Shown here: one piece after another, positions 9,826 to 17,823 of the stretch | Layout of the letters: each line of letters starts with the position of its first letter | How positions within the stretch are numbered: the stretch's first letter is position 1 | Notes under the pieces: generated by a model | Database searches by the model: none | Seen by the model: the letters and a program-made list of their open reading frames with translations, nothing else | Told to the model about the DNA's origin: nothing | NCBI RefSeq assembly: GCF_000420385.1 | Contig: NZ_ATUV01000001.1 | Location: 806,001-870,000, forward strand | Direction of reading: 5' to 3' | DNA from: Hippea alviniae EP5-r | GTDB taxonomy: Bacteria; Campylobacterota_A; Desulfurellia; Desulfurellales; Hippeaceae | Length of the DNA: 64,000 bases | Position numbers and translations under genes: made by a program

Positions 9826-11010
9826 ATGATTAAAAAACTTACAGAAAGTGTTTACAATGTCGGTGCAATTGACTGGGGTAGAACGCTGTTTGACGAGATA
9901 GTGCCAACGCCACAGGGAACAAGCTACAACGCCTATATTGTGTTTGGAAAAGAGAAAACAGCATTAATCGACACGGTAGAGCCATATAAATTAGACGAGT
10001 TAAAAAGGAATTTAGAAGAGCTGAATGTAAAAAAGATAGACTACATCATCTCAAACCACGCAGAGCAAGACCACTCAGGCAGCATACCAGCGCTTCTTGA
10101 GATGTTTCCAGAAGCAATAGTAATAACAAATGAGAAGTGCAAAGGCTTCGAGATGGACTTACTCCACATTCCAGAAGAAAAGTTTAAGGTAATAAAGGAA
10201 GGCGACACTGTAAAGTTAGGTGGCAAAACACTTGAGTTTATCTTCACACCCTGGGTTCACTGGCCAGAAACAATGAGCACATATCTAATAGAAGACAAAA
10301 TCCTATTTAGTTGCGATTTCTTCGGCTCTCATGTTGCAACATCCTATACATTCGCAAAGTATTACGACAAGGTCTATCACGAAGCAAAAAGGTATTATGC
10401 CGAGATAATGATGCCATTTAGAAATTTTATCGAGAAAAACATTAAAAAGGTTGAAGCAAAAGAGATAAACATTATAGCACCAAGTCATGGACCAGCATTT
10501 GACAACCCAGAATACATTATAAATGCATACAAGGAGTGGATTGACCCAACACCACAGAACATGGTTCTAATCGCATTCGTCTCAATGCATGAGAGCACCA
10601 GAAAGATGGTAGAATATCTCGCAGATGCGCTCGTTCAGAAAGGCGTCGATGTAAAGATAAGAAACTTAACGACAGGTGATGTCGGTGAGATAGCAATGGA
10701 CTTAGTTGATGTTGCAACAATAATCATAGCAACACCTATGGTATTAGCTGGCGCTCATCCAAACGCCGTTTATGGCGCATATCTTGCAAATGTTCTAAGA
10801 CCAAAGGCAAAATTTGCAGGCATCATAGGCTCATTTGGTTGGGGCGGCAAAGCCGTTGATGTTATAAAAGCCAATCTCTCTAATCTCAAAGTTGAGTTGC
10901 TCGAACCCGTATTCATAAAAGGCGATGCAAAGGATAAAGATTTAGCAAAACTGGACGAGCTTGCAGAGACAATCTATCAAAAACACAAAGAAGCAGGAAT
11001 AATAAAATGA
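9826..11010 (+). CDS. fprA: FprA-family A-type flavoprotein (oxygen/NO reductase)
   Basis: This 394-residue protein has an N-terminal metallo-beta-lactamase domain with the diiron ligand motif HAEQDHSG, a later His/Asp pair (WVHWPET, SCDFFGSH) and PSHGPAF. A flavodoxin domain follows from about residue 250. It is a rubredoxin:oxygen oxidoreductase type enzyme that reduces O2 to water and/or NO to N2O in the cytoplasm. A rubredoxin gene in the same operon (12697-12864) is its likely electron donor. The bcp gene overlaps it by 4 bases. Confidence 0.93.
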   Translation: MIKKLTESVYNVGAIDWGRTLFDEIVPTPQGTSYNAYIVFGKEKTALIDTVEPYKLDELKRNLEELNVKKIDYIISNHAEQDHSGSIPALLEMFPEAIVITNEKCKGFEMDLLHIPEEKFKVIKEGDTVKLGGKTLEFIFTPWVHWPETMSTYLIEDKILFSCDFFGSHVATSYTFAKYYDKVYHEAKRYYAEIMMPFRNFIEKNIKKVEAKEINIIAPSHGPAFDNPEYIINAYKEWIDPTPQNMVLIAFVSMHESTRKMVEYLADALVQKGVDVKIRNLTTGDVGEIAMDLVDVATIIIATPMVLAGAHPNAVYGAYLANVLRPKAKFAGIIGSFGWGGKAVDVIKANLSNLKVELLEPVFIKGDAKDKDLAKLDELAETIYQKHKEAGIIK

Positions 11011-11660
11011 TAGGTAAAAAGGCGATTGATTTTTGTCTTCCCGATAAAGATTTAAAAGAGCACTGCCTGAAAGATTTTAAAGGCAAATGGGTTGTGTTGT
11101 ATTTTTATCCAAAAGATAACACTTCAGGCTGCACAAAGGAAGCTGTTGGATTTAGCGAAAAAAAGGAAGAGTTTGAAAAGCTCGGTGCAACAATAATAGG
11201 AATAAGTAAAGACTCACCAAAATCTCACGCAAGATTCATAGAAAAACACAATCTTAAAATTTTGCTCCTGAGTGATGAAGAGCATAAGGTTTTAGAAGCC
11301 TATGGGGCTTGGGGGTTGAAAAAGAATTACGGCAAAGAGTATTACGGCACAATAAGGAGCACATTTATTATTGACCCGGATGGCAACATACGCAAAGAGT
11401 GGAAGAAGGTTAAGGTCAAAAATCACATAGATGAAGTTTTGGAAACTTTAAAACAACTCCAAAATGGAAAAGAAGAAATAAACGAAGAAACAGTACTCTC
11501 TGCTTTAGAAAAATCGGGAAAACCTTTAAAAACTCAGGAGTTGGCAGAAATATTAAACGCAGACAAAAAAGAGGTAGAAAAACTTATAAGAAAACTTAAA
11601 AAAGTCGGAAAAATAGAAAGCCCGAAAAGGTGCTACTACGCACCAAAGAAAGGAGATTGA
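11007..11660 (+). CDS. bcp: Peroxiredoxin (BCP/PrxQ) with C-terminal winged-helix extension
   Basis: Residues 1-150 are a BCP/PrxQ peroxiredoxin with peroxidatic Cys42 in DNTSGCTKEAVGF. The resolving Cys that E. coli BCP carries five residues later is absent (Val/Gly here), so it behaves as a 1-Cys type or uses another Cys. Residues from about 155 to 217 (ETVLSALEKSGKPLKTQEL...) form a helix-turn-helix/winged-helix-like unit not normally found in this family, whose members are about 155 residues. The gene overlaps fprA by 4 bases and precedes rubrerythrin by 3. Confidence 0.88.
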   Translation: MIGKKAIDFCLPDKDLKEHCLKDFKGKWVVLYFYPKDNTSGCTKEAVGFSEKKEEFEKLGATIIGISKDSPKSHARFIEKHNLKILLLSDEEHKVLEAYGAWGLKKNYGKEYYGTIRSTFIIDPDGNIRKEWKKVKVKNHIDEVLETLKQLQNGKEEINEETVLSALEKSGKPLKTQELAEILNADKKEVEKLIRKLKKVGKIESPKRCYYAPKKGD

Positions 11661-11663
11661 AAA

Positions 11664-12170
11664 GTGAAAAAAATGGTAAAGAAAGCATTGGAGGAGTCCT
11701 TTGCCGGCGAGAGCATGGCTCACATGAAGTATCTCATATTCGCAGAAATTGCCCAAAAAAGCGGAAAAGAGAATCTTGCAAGGCTATTTAGAGCTGTTGC
11801 TCACGCTGAATTTGTTCATGCAAAAAACCACGCTGTGGCACTTGGAATTTCAAAGGATAATCTCGAAAACTTAGAAAGCGCAAGAAGTGGTGAAGAGTTT
11901 GAGATCGACGATATGTACCCGGCATACATGGCAATAGCCGAGCTATTCAATGATAATCAGGCAAAAAGAGCAATAAGGTTTGCCATAGAGGCAGAAAAAA
12001 TCCACGAGAAGCTCTTTGACCAAACAAAAGAAAAAGTAAAACAAGGCGACGATTTTGAAAAGGAAAATATCTATGTTTGCCCTATCTGCGGATACACTCA
12101 TGTTGGGGATGATGTTCCGGACAAATGCCCGGTATGCGGTGCTAAAAAAGAAACTTTCGAAAAATTTTAA
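11664..12170 (+). CDS. rbr: Rubrerythrin
   Basis: The 168-residue protein has a ferritin-like four-helix diiron domain, with ExxH motifs in AEFVHAKNH and AEKIHEKLF. A C-terminal rubredoxin-like domain follows, with Cys pairs CPICG and CPVCG. Rubrerythrin reduces hydrogen peroxide to water in anaerobes using electrons from rubredoxin. It starts with GTG after AAAGGAG and lies between bcp and ferritin. Confidence 0.95.
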   Translation: MKKMVKKALEESFAGESMAHMKYLIFAEIAQKSGKENLARLFRAVAHAEFVHAKNHAVALGISKDNLENLESARSGEEFEIDDMYPAYMAIAELFNDNQAKRAIRFAIEAEKIHEKLFDQTKEKVKQGDDFEKENIYVCPICGYTHVGDDVPDKCPVCGAKKETFEKF

Positions 12171-12181
12171 GGAGGTAAAAG

Positions 12182-12685
12182 ATGATAGACAAAAGAATGG
12201 AAGAAGCAATTAACAAACAGATTAACGAGGAGCTGTACTCGGCTTATCTCTATCTTTCAATGTCAGCATGGTTTGACTCTATAGGATTAAAGGGTTTTGC
12301 CAACTGGATGATGGTTCAGTACAAAGAAGAAACAGACCACGCTATGAAGTTTTACAACTATCTGCAATCTCAGGGTGCCGAAGTCAAATTATTTGCAATA
12401 AAAGAGCCTCCACACTCCTGGGATTCACCGCTCCATGCGTTTGAAGAGACTCTAAAACACGAACAGCACATAACAAAATGCATAAATGAACTCGTTGACT
12501 TAGCAGAAGAGTTAAAGGACAGAGCCACTTACAATATGCTTCAATGGTTTATAAACGAGCAGGTTGAAGAAGAAGAAAACGACAGAGAAATTATAGACAA
12601 ACTAAAACTAATTGAAGGAAGCAGACACGGAATATACATGATAGATAGAGAACTTGCTCAGAGGAAATACACGCCAGAAATTTAA
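12182..12685 (+). CDS. ftnA: Ferritin
   Basis: This 167-residue non-haem ferritin has the ferroxidase ligands Glu17 in NEELYSAYL, and Glu50 and His53 in EETDHAMKF, plus conserved downstream Glu residues. It stores iron and so limits Fenton chemistry, which fits its place next to rubrerythrin. TAAGGAGGTAAAAGATG gives an excellent ribosome binding site. Confidence 0.95.
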   Translation: MIDKRMEEAINKQINEELYSAYLYLSMSAWFDSIGLKGFANWMMVQYKEETDHAMKFYNYLQSQGAEVKLFAIKEPPHSWDSPLHAFEETLKHEQHITKCINELVDLAEELKDRATYNMLQWFINEQVEEEENDREIIDKLKLIEGSRHGIYMIDRELAQRKYTPEI

Positions 12686-12696
12686 AGGAGCACTCT

Positions 12697-12864
12697 ATGA
12701 AAAAGTACCGATGTACGGTTTGTGGGTATATTTACAACCCTGAAGAAGGCGACCCAGACAGCGGAATAGCTCCTGAAACACCATTTGAAGACATACCCGA
12801 TGATTGGACTTGCCCAATCTGTGGCGTATCTAAGGAAGACTTCGAAGAGTACACTGAAGAATAA
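12697..12864 (+). CDS. rub: Rubredoxin (55 aa)
   Basis: This short gene starts at ATG 12697, 7 bases after AAAGGAG, and encodes [19 protein letters not shown]... with the second pair in [13 protein letters not shown]. The two CxxCG pairs, the YxY segment and the 55-residue length are those of a classical rubredoxin with one Fe(Cys)4 centre. It is the expected electron carrier for FprA, rubrerythrin and superoxide reductase in the same operon. Confidence 0.96.
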   Translation: MKKYRCTVCGYIYNPEEGDPDSGIAPETPFEDIPDDWTCPICGVSKEDFEEYTEE

Positions 12865-12887
12865 AAAACTTTAAGGGAGGTGTCAAA

Positions 12888-13271
12888 ATGACAAAGAGAT
12901 TACAGGTTTACAAGTGCGAGATTTGTGGAAACATTATTGAAGTATTGCATGAAGGTGCAGATGCTTTGGTATGCTGCGGCCAGCCAATGAAGTTATTGGA
13001 AGAAAAGACGGCTGATACATCAACAGAGAAGCATGTGCCATTCATCAAAAGGGAAGGCAATGCCTACATTGTAAAGGTTGGCGAGAATACAGCCCACCCA
13101 ATGGAAGAGAATCACTACATCGAATGGATTGAGCTTATCGTCGATGGTGCCGTTTATAGAAAATTCTTAAAACCTGGTGATGCACCAGAAGCTGTATTCG
13201 AAGTGTCAGAAGGCAAAGAAGTATCAGCAAGGGAATACTGCAACCTGCACGGCTTGTGGGAGAAAAAGTAA
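12888..13271 (+). CDS. dfx: Desulfoferrodoxin (class I superoxide reductase)
   Basis: This 127-residue protein has an N-terminal desulforedoxin domain with Cys10, Cys13, Cys29 and Cys30. The catalytic domain has [17 protein letters not shown] and CNLHGLW, supplying the His4Cys iron site. It reduces superoxide to peroxide, which rubrerythrin and Bcp can then remove. It is the last gene of the operon and ends a few bases before a strong terminator. Confidence 0.96.
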   Translation: MTKRLQVYKCEICGNIIEVLHEGADALVCCGQPMKLLEEKTADTSTEKHVPFIKREGNAYIVKVGENTAHPMEENHYIEWIELIVDGAVYRKFLKPGDAPEAVFEVSEGKEVSAREYCNLHGLWEKK

Positions 13272-13274
13272 ATA

Positions 13275-13310
13275 AAAAAAGGGGGCTTAAAGCCCCCTTT
13301 AATTTTTTGT
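13275..13310 (+). terminator. Rho-independent terminator (bidirectional)
   Basis: GGGGGCT and AGCCCCC form a stem, preceded by an A-run and followed by TTTAATTTTTT. It ends the ogg-dfx operon. Because of the A-run on the other side, it can also terminate the convergent flagellar-rod-like gene that ends at 13323. Confidence 0.9.
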
Positions 13311-13322
13311 CACTCAACAATT

Positions 13323-13634
13323 TTAAGCTTTTAAATCTATAAGACTACCTATCATAGCATTCTGAGTTCTTAAAACATTTATGTTTGCCTTCTCATAATT
13401 CGGATTGTTTATCTGATTAACCATCTGGTCAACTAAATTTACATTATTTCCATTTCTGTTTGCTGCAGCTTTAGAAACCTGCGTTCTTGCAACAACACCG
13501 CCATTTTTGGCTTCTTCATTTATTACATTAATCTGTTTGTAATTTTCTGTGTTTATGTTTGCCACATTGTTTGCCGTTACATCTTGCCTGTAAAATGCGT
13601 TCTTTATCCCGCTCAGTGATGTATTTATATTCAT
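13323..13634 (-). CDS. Small flagellar rod-like protein (FlgB/FlgC-type N- and C-termini)
   Basis: The 103-residue protein starts MNINTSLSGI and contains TANNVANINTENYK, the N-terminal motif of flagellar rod and hook proteins (Flg_bb_rod family). It ends with a coiled-coil-like tail (VLRTQNAMIGSLIDL), as FlgC, FlgG and FlgE do. It is shorter than FlgC (about 130-140) and stands alone without other flagellar genes. It may be an accessory axial protein. The exact role is unknown. Confidence 0.7.
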   Translation of the reverse strand: MNINTSLSGIKNAFYRQDVTANNVANINTENYKQINVINEEAKNGGVVARTQVSKAAANRNGNNVNLVDQMVNQINNPNYEKANINVLRTQNAMIGSLIDLKA

Positions 13635-13693
13635 AGTACACCCCCTTTCTTCTCTCTTTCTTTAGAGTTTAAACCGCAACGATGAAAAGTCAA

Positions 13694-14485
13694 CTATTTT
13701 AAGCCCTTTAGTATTATCTCTGCAGCCCTTTTACCAGAGTTGAGCATGCCACCAAAGACAGGACCCATTCTATGAGACCTGCTTACTGCAACTGCAGCCA
13801 TGCCAGCAACGACAAGTCCCGGATAAACTTCTTTTGTCTGCTCTATGGTTGACTGCTCGCCAACTTCTGCCCACATTGGCTTCTCTCCAACAACTTCTCC
13901 AAACTCCGTATTGAGCTTCACGCCACCCTTCTTAGTTAAAACAGATGCAACATCGGCATCATGACCCGTTGCATCAACAACATACTTACTTGTTATAACA
14001 AGTGGGTCAACCAAAAGATGAGCCATGTACATTGTAGTCCAACCCACAACAAGACCGTTTACCCTGTATTCTCCATCAATCTTCTTAAAGACAACATCTT
14101 CAACTTCTATAGCATTAAATATCTTTGCACCAGCCTTAACAGTTTTTGAGATAAGCGTTGTTGTTGCTTCAATTGCATCGGCAGTGTAATAACCATCCTG
14201 ATACTTCACGCAATTCACACCAAACTCATCAAGAATCGCCTTTCCTATATCCTGAACAACAATTTCGTTGAAGAACATGGCACCGCCCCACATTCCACCA
14301 CCGATGGTGAGCCTTTTATCAAAGATTGCAACCTTTACATCATTCTTTGCAAGATAATAACCACAAACAAGACCAGCAGGACCACCACCAACAATAGCAA
14401 CATCGCACTGCAGATAATCAAGCAGTTTGTTCATATAGCGCTCAACTATAGCCTTTGAAATTATCCTTTCATCAAGATTGTTCAT
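13694..14485 (-). CDS. thi4: Thi4-family adenosine thiazole synthase
   Basis: This 263-residue flavoenzyme-like protein has a dinucleotide-binding motif (CDVAIVGGGPAGLVCGYYLA) and the Thi4 signatures GGGMWGGAMF and VVDATGHDADVAS, ending with HRMGPVFGGMLNSG. Thi4 makes the thiazole moiety of thiamine from NAD and glycine. Yeast Thi4 sacrifices a Cys just after the ATGHD segment; no Cys is present there. This fits the sulfide-using, multiple-turnover type known from anaerobes. It is the last gene after aroK and the GT39 gene. Confidence 0.9.
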   Translation of the reverse strand: MNNLDERIISKAIVERYMNKLLDYLQCDVAIVGGGPAGLVCGYYLAKNDVKVAIFDKRLTIGGGMWGGAMFFNEIVVQDIGKAILDEFGVNCVKYQDGYYTADAIEATTTLISKTVKAGAKIFNAIEVEDVVFKKIDGEYRVNGLVVGWTTMYMAHLLVDPLVITSKYVVDATGHDADVASVLTKKGGVKLNTEFGEVVGEKPMWAEVGEQSTIEQTKEVYPGLVVAGMAAVAVSRSHRMGPVFGGMLNSGKRAAEIILKGLK

Positions 14486-14504
14486 TGTTATAAACCCTCC
14501 TTCT

Positions 14505-16049
14505 TTATTTTTCTCCTATGTAATAGATATGGTCTGGTAGCTCTATTTTGGCAAAAATCTTTTTAAGTATATTACCGTTTTTTGAGACAACTATGCCGTT
14601 TTTATTGCTCTTTATAGGATGAATCTGCATACCCAAATCCCTTTCCAAGTAAAAAAAGAATCTCAAATTTCCACCATTACTCATAACATAATCCGGGTGG
14701 TGTTGTAAAATGATTTCTGCAGCCTGCCTACCCTTCTCTCTGTAGTTGGTATAGTATGTATAAAGATGGCTCATGTATGTTGAATCGTATAAAAACTTAA
14801 AAGAGACAACAAACAAAACCATTAGAACAATAACATCTGCACAGCAGTTTTTAAACATTCTGCCAGTTAGAATAAAACCTATTAAAGACAAAACAAAAGC
14901 AAAAATATTGGGCATAAGCCAGCCAGATTTAGAAAAGCTAATATTAAAAACAAATGCAATTAAAGACACAACAATAGCCACAACAAAAAGAAACTTAAAC
15001 AGTCTCTTAAAATCAAACAGATTATCATATTCAAGCTGATAATAGACAATCCCAACAAAAAACGAAAAGATGGCAAACAGAACAAGCGTATATCGTATTC
15101 TGCCATCAGGAACAATCGCATAAATTAGAAAATTCGGTATAAAAGCCGCCAAAGAGAATTTAAAGAGCTTTTTTATCTCTGAATTACTCCTTATAAGCTC
15201 AACAAACCCATCTCTAAAGTATTTATTGGCAAAAAACAAAAGAAACATAGAAGACGGCAAAAAATGAATAAGAAAGTTAACGGGAAACTTTAGAAAATGA
15301 ACAACTGCACTGCCAAAATGTGTGATACTCAAAACCCTGCTGCCGCTCGCATTAATAAGAAAACCTAAAGCATAATTGAACCTATGAATATTACCTTTTG
15401 ACACAAAGAGAAGCCATCCTAAAAACAGAAAAACAATCAAAAAACCACCAATAAAAATCTCTTTTGAAAAAATCCTTTTAATCTGCTCATTGATAAGCAG
15501 ATAGAAAAACAGTGTAAGATAGAAATAGTGAAGAGCAGGAAAACCCTTTGTAAGCAGAGCTAACGCTGTAAAAAAACTGCCCAAGATTATCCTGTTTTTG
15601 AATATACAAACCATCGAAGCAAATAAAAGAAATGAGAAAAACATGTCGGTTTCGGCCAATCTGCCGTATTGGAAATATGCTATAATAGACAAACCAAACG
15701 AGAATGCTGCAAAAACAGACGCTTCAAAACCGATAATATCCTTAGATACAAGATATATCAAAAACGCAATACCAAACATCGACAAAACAGAAACAAGCCT
15801 TGCTGCAAACTCATTTGAGCCCAATATCTTAAAAAACGCAGCGACTACAATATTGTGCAGTGGCGGTTTTTTAAAATAAGGCCTACCGAGCACATGCGGA
15901 ACAACATAATTACGAGTATAGTTCATCTCTAAAGCAATTATAGCCCTTCTTGGCTCTTCATGTTGAAAATACATCCTGCCAAGATTAAAAAGAGCAGAAA
16001 ATATATAAAGTCCGATTAAAAGGGCAAGAATTTCTCTCTTTAGAATCAT
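14505..16049 (-). CDS. GT39/ArnT-like membrane glycosyltransferase
   Basis: The 514-residue polytopic protein has around 11 hydrophobic segments. Its N-terminal loop carries FQHEEPRRAIIALEM and RPYFKKPPL, the acidic-motif pattern of the PMT/ArnT (GT-C) superfamily, which uses polyprenyl-phosphate sugars outside the membrane. The sugar and acceptor cannot be read from sequence; lipid A or protein are possibilities. The start overlaps the aroK stop by 4 bases and thi4 follows 19 bases later. Confidence 0.8.
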   Translation of the reverse strand: MILKREILALLIGLYIFSALFNLGRMYFQHEEPRRAIIALEMNYTRNYVVPHVLGRPYFKKPPLHNIVVAAFFKILGSNEFAARLVSVLSMFGIAFLIYLVSKDIIGFEASVFAAFSFGLSIIAYFQYGRLAETDMFFSFLLFASMVCIFKNRIILGSFFTALALLTKGFPALHYFYLTLFFYLLINEQIKRIFSKEIFIGGFLIVFLFLGWLLFVSKGNIHRFNYALGFLINASGSRVLSITHFGSAVVHFLKFPVNFLIHFLPSSMFLLFFANKYFRDGFVELIRSNSEIKKLFKFSLAAFIPNFLIYAIVPDGRIRYTLVLFAIFSFFVGIVYYQLEYDNLFDFKRLFKFLFVVAIVVSLIAFVFNISFSKSGWLMPNIFAFVLSLIGFILTGRMFKNCCADVIVLMVLFVVSFKFLYDSTYMSHLYTYYTNYREKGRQAAEIILQHHPDYVMSNGGNLRFFFYLERDLGMQIHPIKSNKNGIVVSKNGNILKKIFAKIELPDHIYYIGEK

Positions 16050-16534
16050 CTTACAAGCTCATAAATCTTTAAAGCCGCATCAGTTGCTGACTTATCGTTA
16101 ATAACCGTAAAGTGGGCATACTTCTCATAAAGTGCAACTCTCTCTTCGTAAAGCTCGTTCAATGTTTGATTCTTAGGTTTGGCAAGCCCCCTTTTTGAGT
16201 AATCGCCCAATCGTCTAATCATCTCATCAAAACCTATCTTCAAATAGACAACCGTTGAGATATCCCTTAGATATTCCATAGCCTTTTTGGAGTAAACCAC
16301 GCTTCCACCAGTTGCTATAACACAGTCTGAACAATCGATACCAAGCACAATCTCTTCTTCTATCTCTCTCAACCTTTTATACCCTTCTCTATCAACTATC
16401 TCCTGAAGCGTAGCCTTGTATTTTGTCTGAATTAGAATATCCGTATCAATAAACTCAAAAGCCATGATTTTGGCTAAAATAACACCTACGCTGCTTTTTC
16501 CAGAAGACGGAAGACCAATCAAAGAAACACTCAT
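16046..16534 (-). CDS. aroK: Shikimate kinase
   Basis: The 162-residue kinase has P-loop GLPSSGKSS, the shikimate-binding DTD motif (FIDTDIL), ATGGSVV and a lid region with R-G-L-A. It phosphorylates shikimate in chorismate synthesis. I chose ATG at 16534 (MSVSLIGLP), because AAAGGGAGAG lies just upstream, over a further ATG at 16564 that would add ten lysine-rich residues. Confidence 0.93.
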   Translation of the reverse strand: MSVSLIGLPSSGKSSVGVILAKIMAFEFIDTDILIQTKYKATLQEIVDREGYKRLREIEEEIVLGIDCSDCVIATGGSVVYSKKAMEYLRDISTVVYLKIGFDEMIRRLGDYSKRGLAKPKNQTLNELYEERVALYEKYAHFTVINDKSATDAALKIYELVR

Positions 16535-16690
16535 TTCGCTCTCTCCCTTTCTTTTCTTAATCAATGATTATACAAAAATATCAAACAAAGTAAAAACTAT
16601 AGAACCTTATGCAACAAAAAATTACAACCACTTTACTTGAAAAATGCAAAAATTCTTATAAACTAAAAGAGTCAAAAAAGGAGGTGCAAA

Positions 16691-17242
16691 ATGACTTACG
16701 AGGAAGCTTTGTCTTTGCTCAAAGAGTACACGCAAAGCGAAAGCTTAATAAGGCATGCATACTGCGTTGAAGAAGCAATGCGATGCTATGCAAAAAAGTT
16801 TTCAGAAGACGAAGAGAAGTGGGCGATTGTTGGCCTGCTTCATGACTTTGACTATGAGAAATATCCCGACCAGCATCCATACAAGGGTGCAGAAATCTTA
16901 AAGGAAAAGGGTCTTGACGAAGATATGATTCAGGCAATTCTGGGTCATGCTGATTACACTGGTGTAAAAAGGGAGACCTTAATGGCAAAAACACTATTTG
17001 CCGTTGATGAGTTAAGCGGATTCTTATATGCCTATGCTTTAGTAAGACCAACGAAAAACCTAAAAGAGCTAAAAATGAAATCTGTCAAGAAAAAACTAAA
17101 AGACAAAGCCTTCGCAAAAGGCGTAAACAGAGATGATATAAAAAAGGGTGCAGAAGAACTTGGCGTTGATTTAGATGAGCATATTCTTTTTGTTGCAGAA
17201 TGTTTGCAGAAAAATGCAAAGAAGATAGGACTTGAAGAGTAA
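16691..17242 (+). CDS. HD-domain hydrolase, unknown substrate
   Basis: The 183-residue HD-superfamily phosphohydrolase has His in RHAYCVEE, the HD pair in GLLHDFDYEKYPDQHPYKGA and a later ILGHAD. This is the compact family often annotated as predicted HDIG hydrolase. An excellent GGAGGTG site precedes ATG. It is 11 bases upstream of efp and probably heads the HD-efp-MFS operon. The substrate is unknown. Confidence 0.82.
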   Translation: MTYEEALSLLKEYTQSESLIRHAYCVEEAMRCYAKKFSEDEEKWAIVGLLHDFDYEKYPDQHPYKGAEILKEKGLDEDMIQAILGHADYTGVKRETLMAKTLFAVDELSGFLYAYALVRPTKNLKELKMKSVKKKLKDKAFAKGVNRDDIKKGAEELGVDLDEHILFVAECLQKNAKKIGLEE

Positions 17243-17253
17243 AGGGGGTTAAG

Positions 17254-17823
17254 ATGGCAGAGATAGCAACAAACGAATTCAAAAGAGGAGTAAAACTCGA
17301 GATTGACAACGAACCTTATGAAATCGTTGATTATGAGCATGTAAAACCAGGCAAAGGACAGGCTTTTGTAAGGGTGAAGCTAAAGAACTTAAAAACGGGC
17401 AATGTTGTTGAAAAAACATACAAATCTGGCACAAAACTGCCTAAAGCTGATGTTGAAGAGAGAATGATGCAGTATCTATACAAGGATAACGAAGGCTATA
17501 ACTTTATGGATTTAAACACCTATGACCAGTACACAATTCCCGAAGGTGTTATGGGTAATGCCGCTTTGTTTATCCAAGAGAATAAAGAAGTTATGGTTAT
17601 GCTCTATAAAGGCACACCAATTGGTGTTGCTCTGCCAAACTTTGTTGAGCTAAAGATAGTCGAGACTGAACCGGGATTTAAGGGTGATACAGCAGCAACG
17701 GGCACAAAGCCAGCAACACTTGAGACAGGTGCAGTCGTGCAAGTGCCATTTTTCTTAAAAGAAGGTGATATTATAAAAATCGACACAAGAACAGGAGAGT
17801 ATGTAGAGCGTGTGAATAAATGA
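17254..17823 (+). CDS. efp: Elongation factor P
   Basis: This 189-residue protein has three beta domains. The loop HVKPGKGQAF places Lys34 at the tip, the residue that is modified in many bacteria. EF-P rescues ribosomes stalled on polyproline. No EpmA/EpmB or YmfI modification gene is visible in the window. The stop overlaps the start of the MFS gene by 4 bases. Confidence 0.97.
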   Translation: MAEIATNEFKRGVKLEIDNEPYEIVDYEHVKPGKGQAFVRVKLKNLKTGNVVEKTYKSGTKLPKADVEERMMQYLYKDNEGYNFMDLNTYDQYTIPEGVMGNAALFIQENKEVMVMLYKGTPIGVALPNFVELKIVETEPGFKGDTAATGTKPATLETGAVVQVPFFLKEGDIIKIDTRTGEYVERVNK

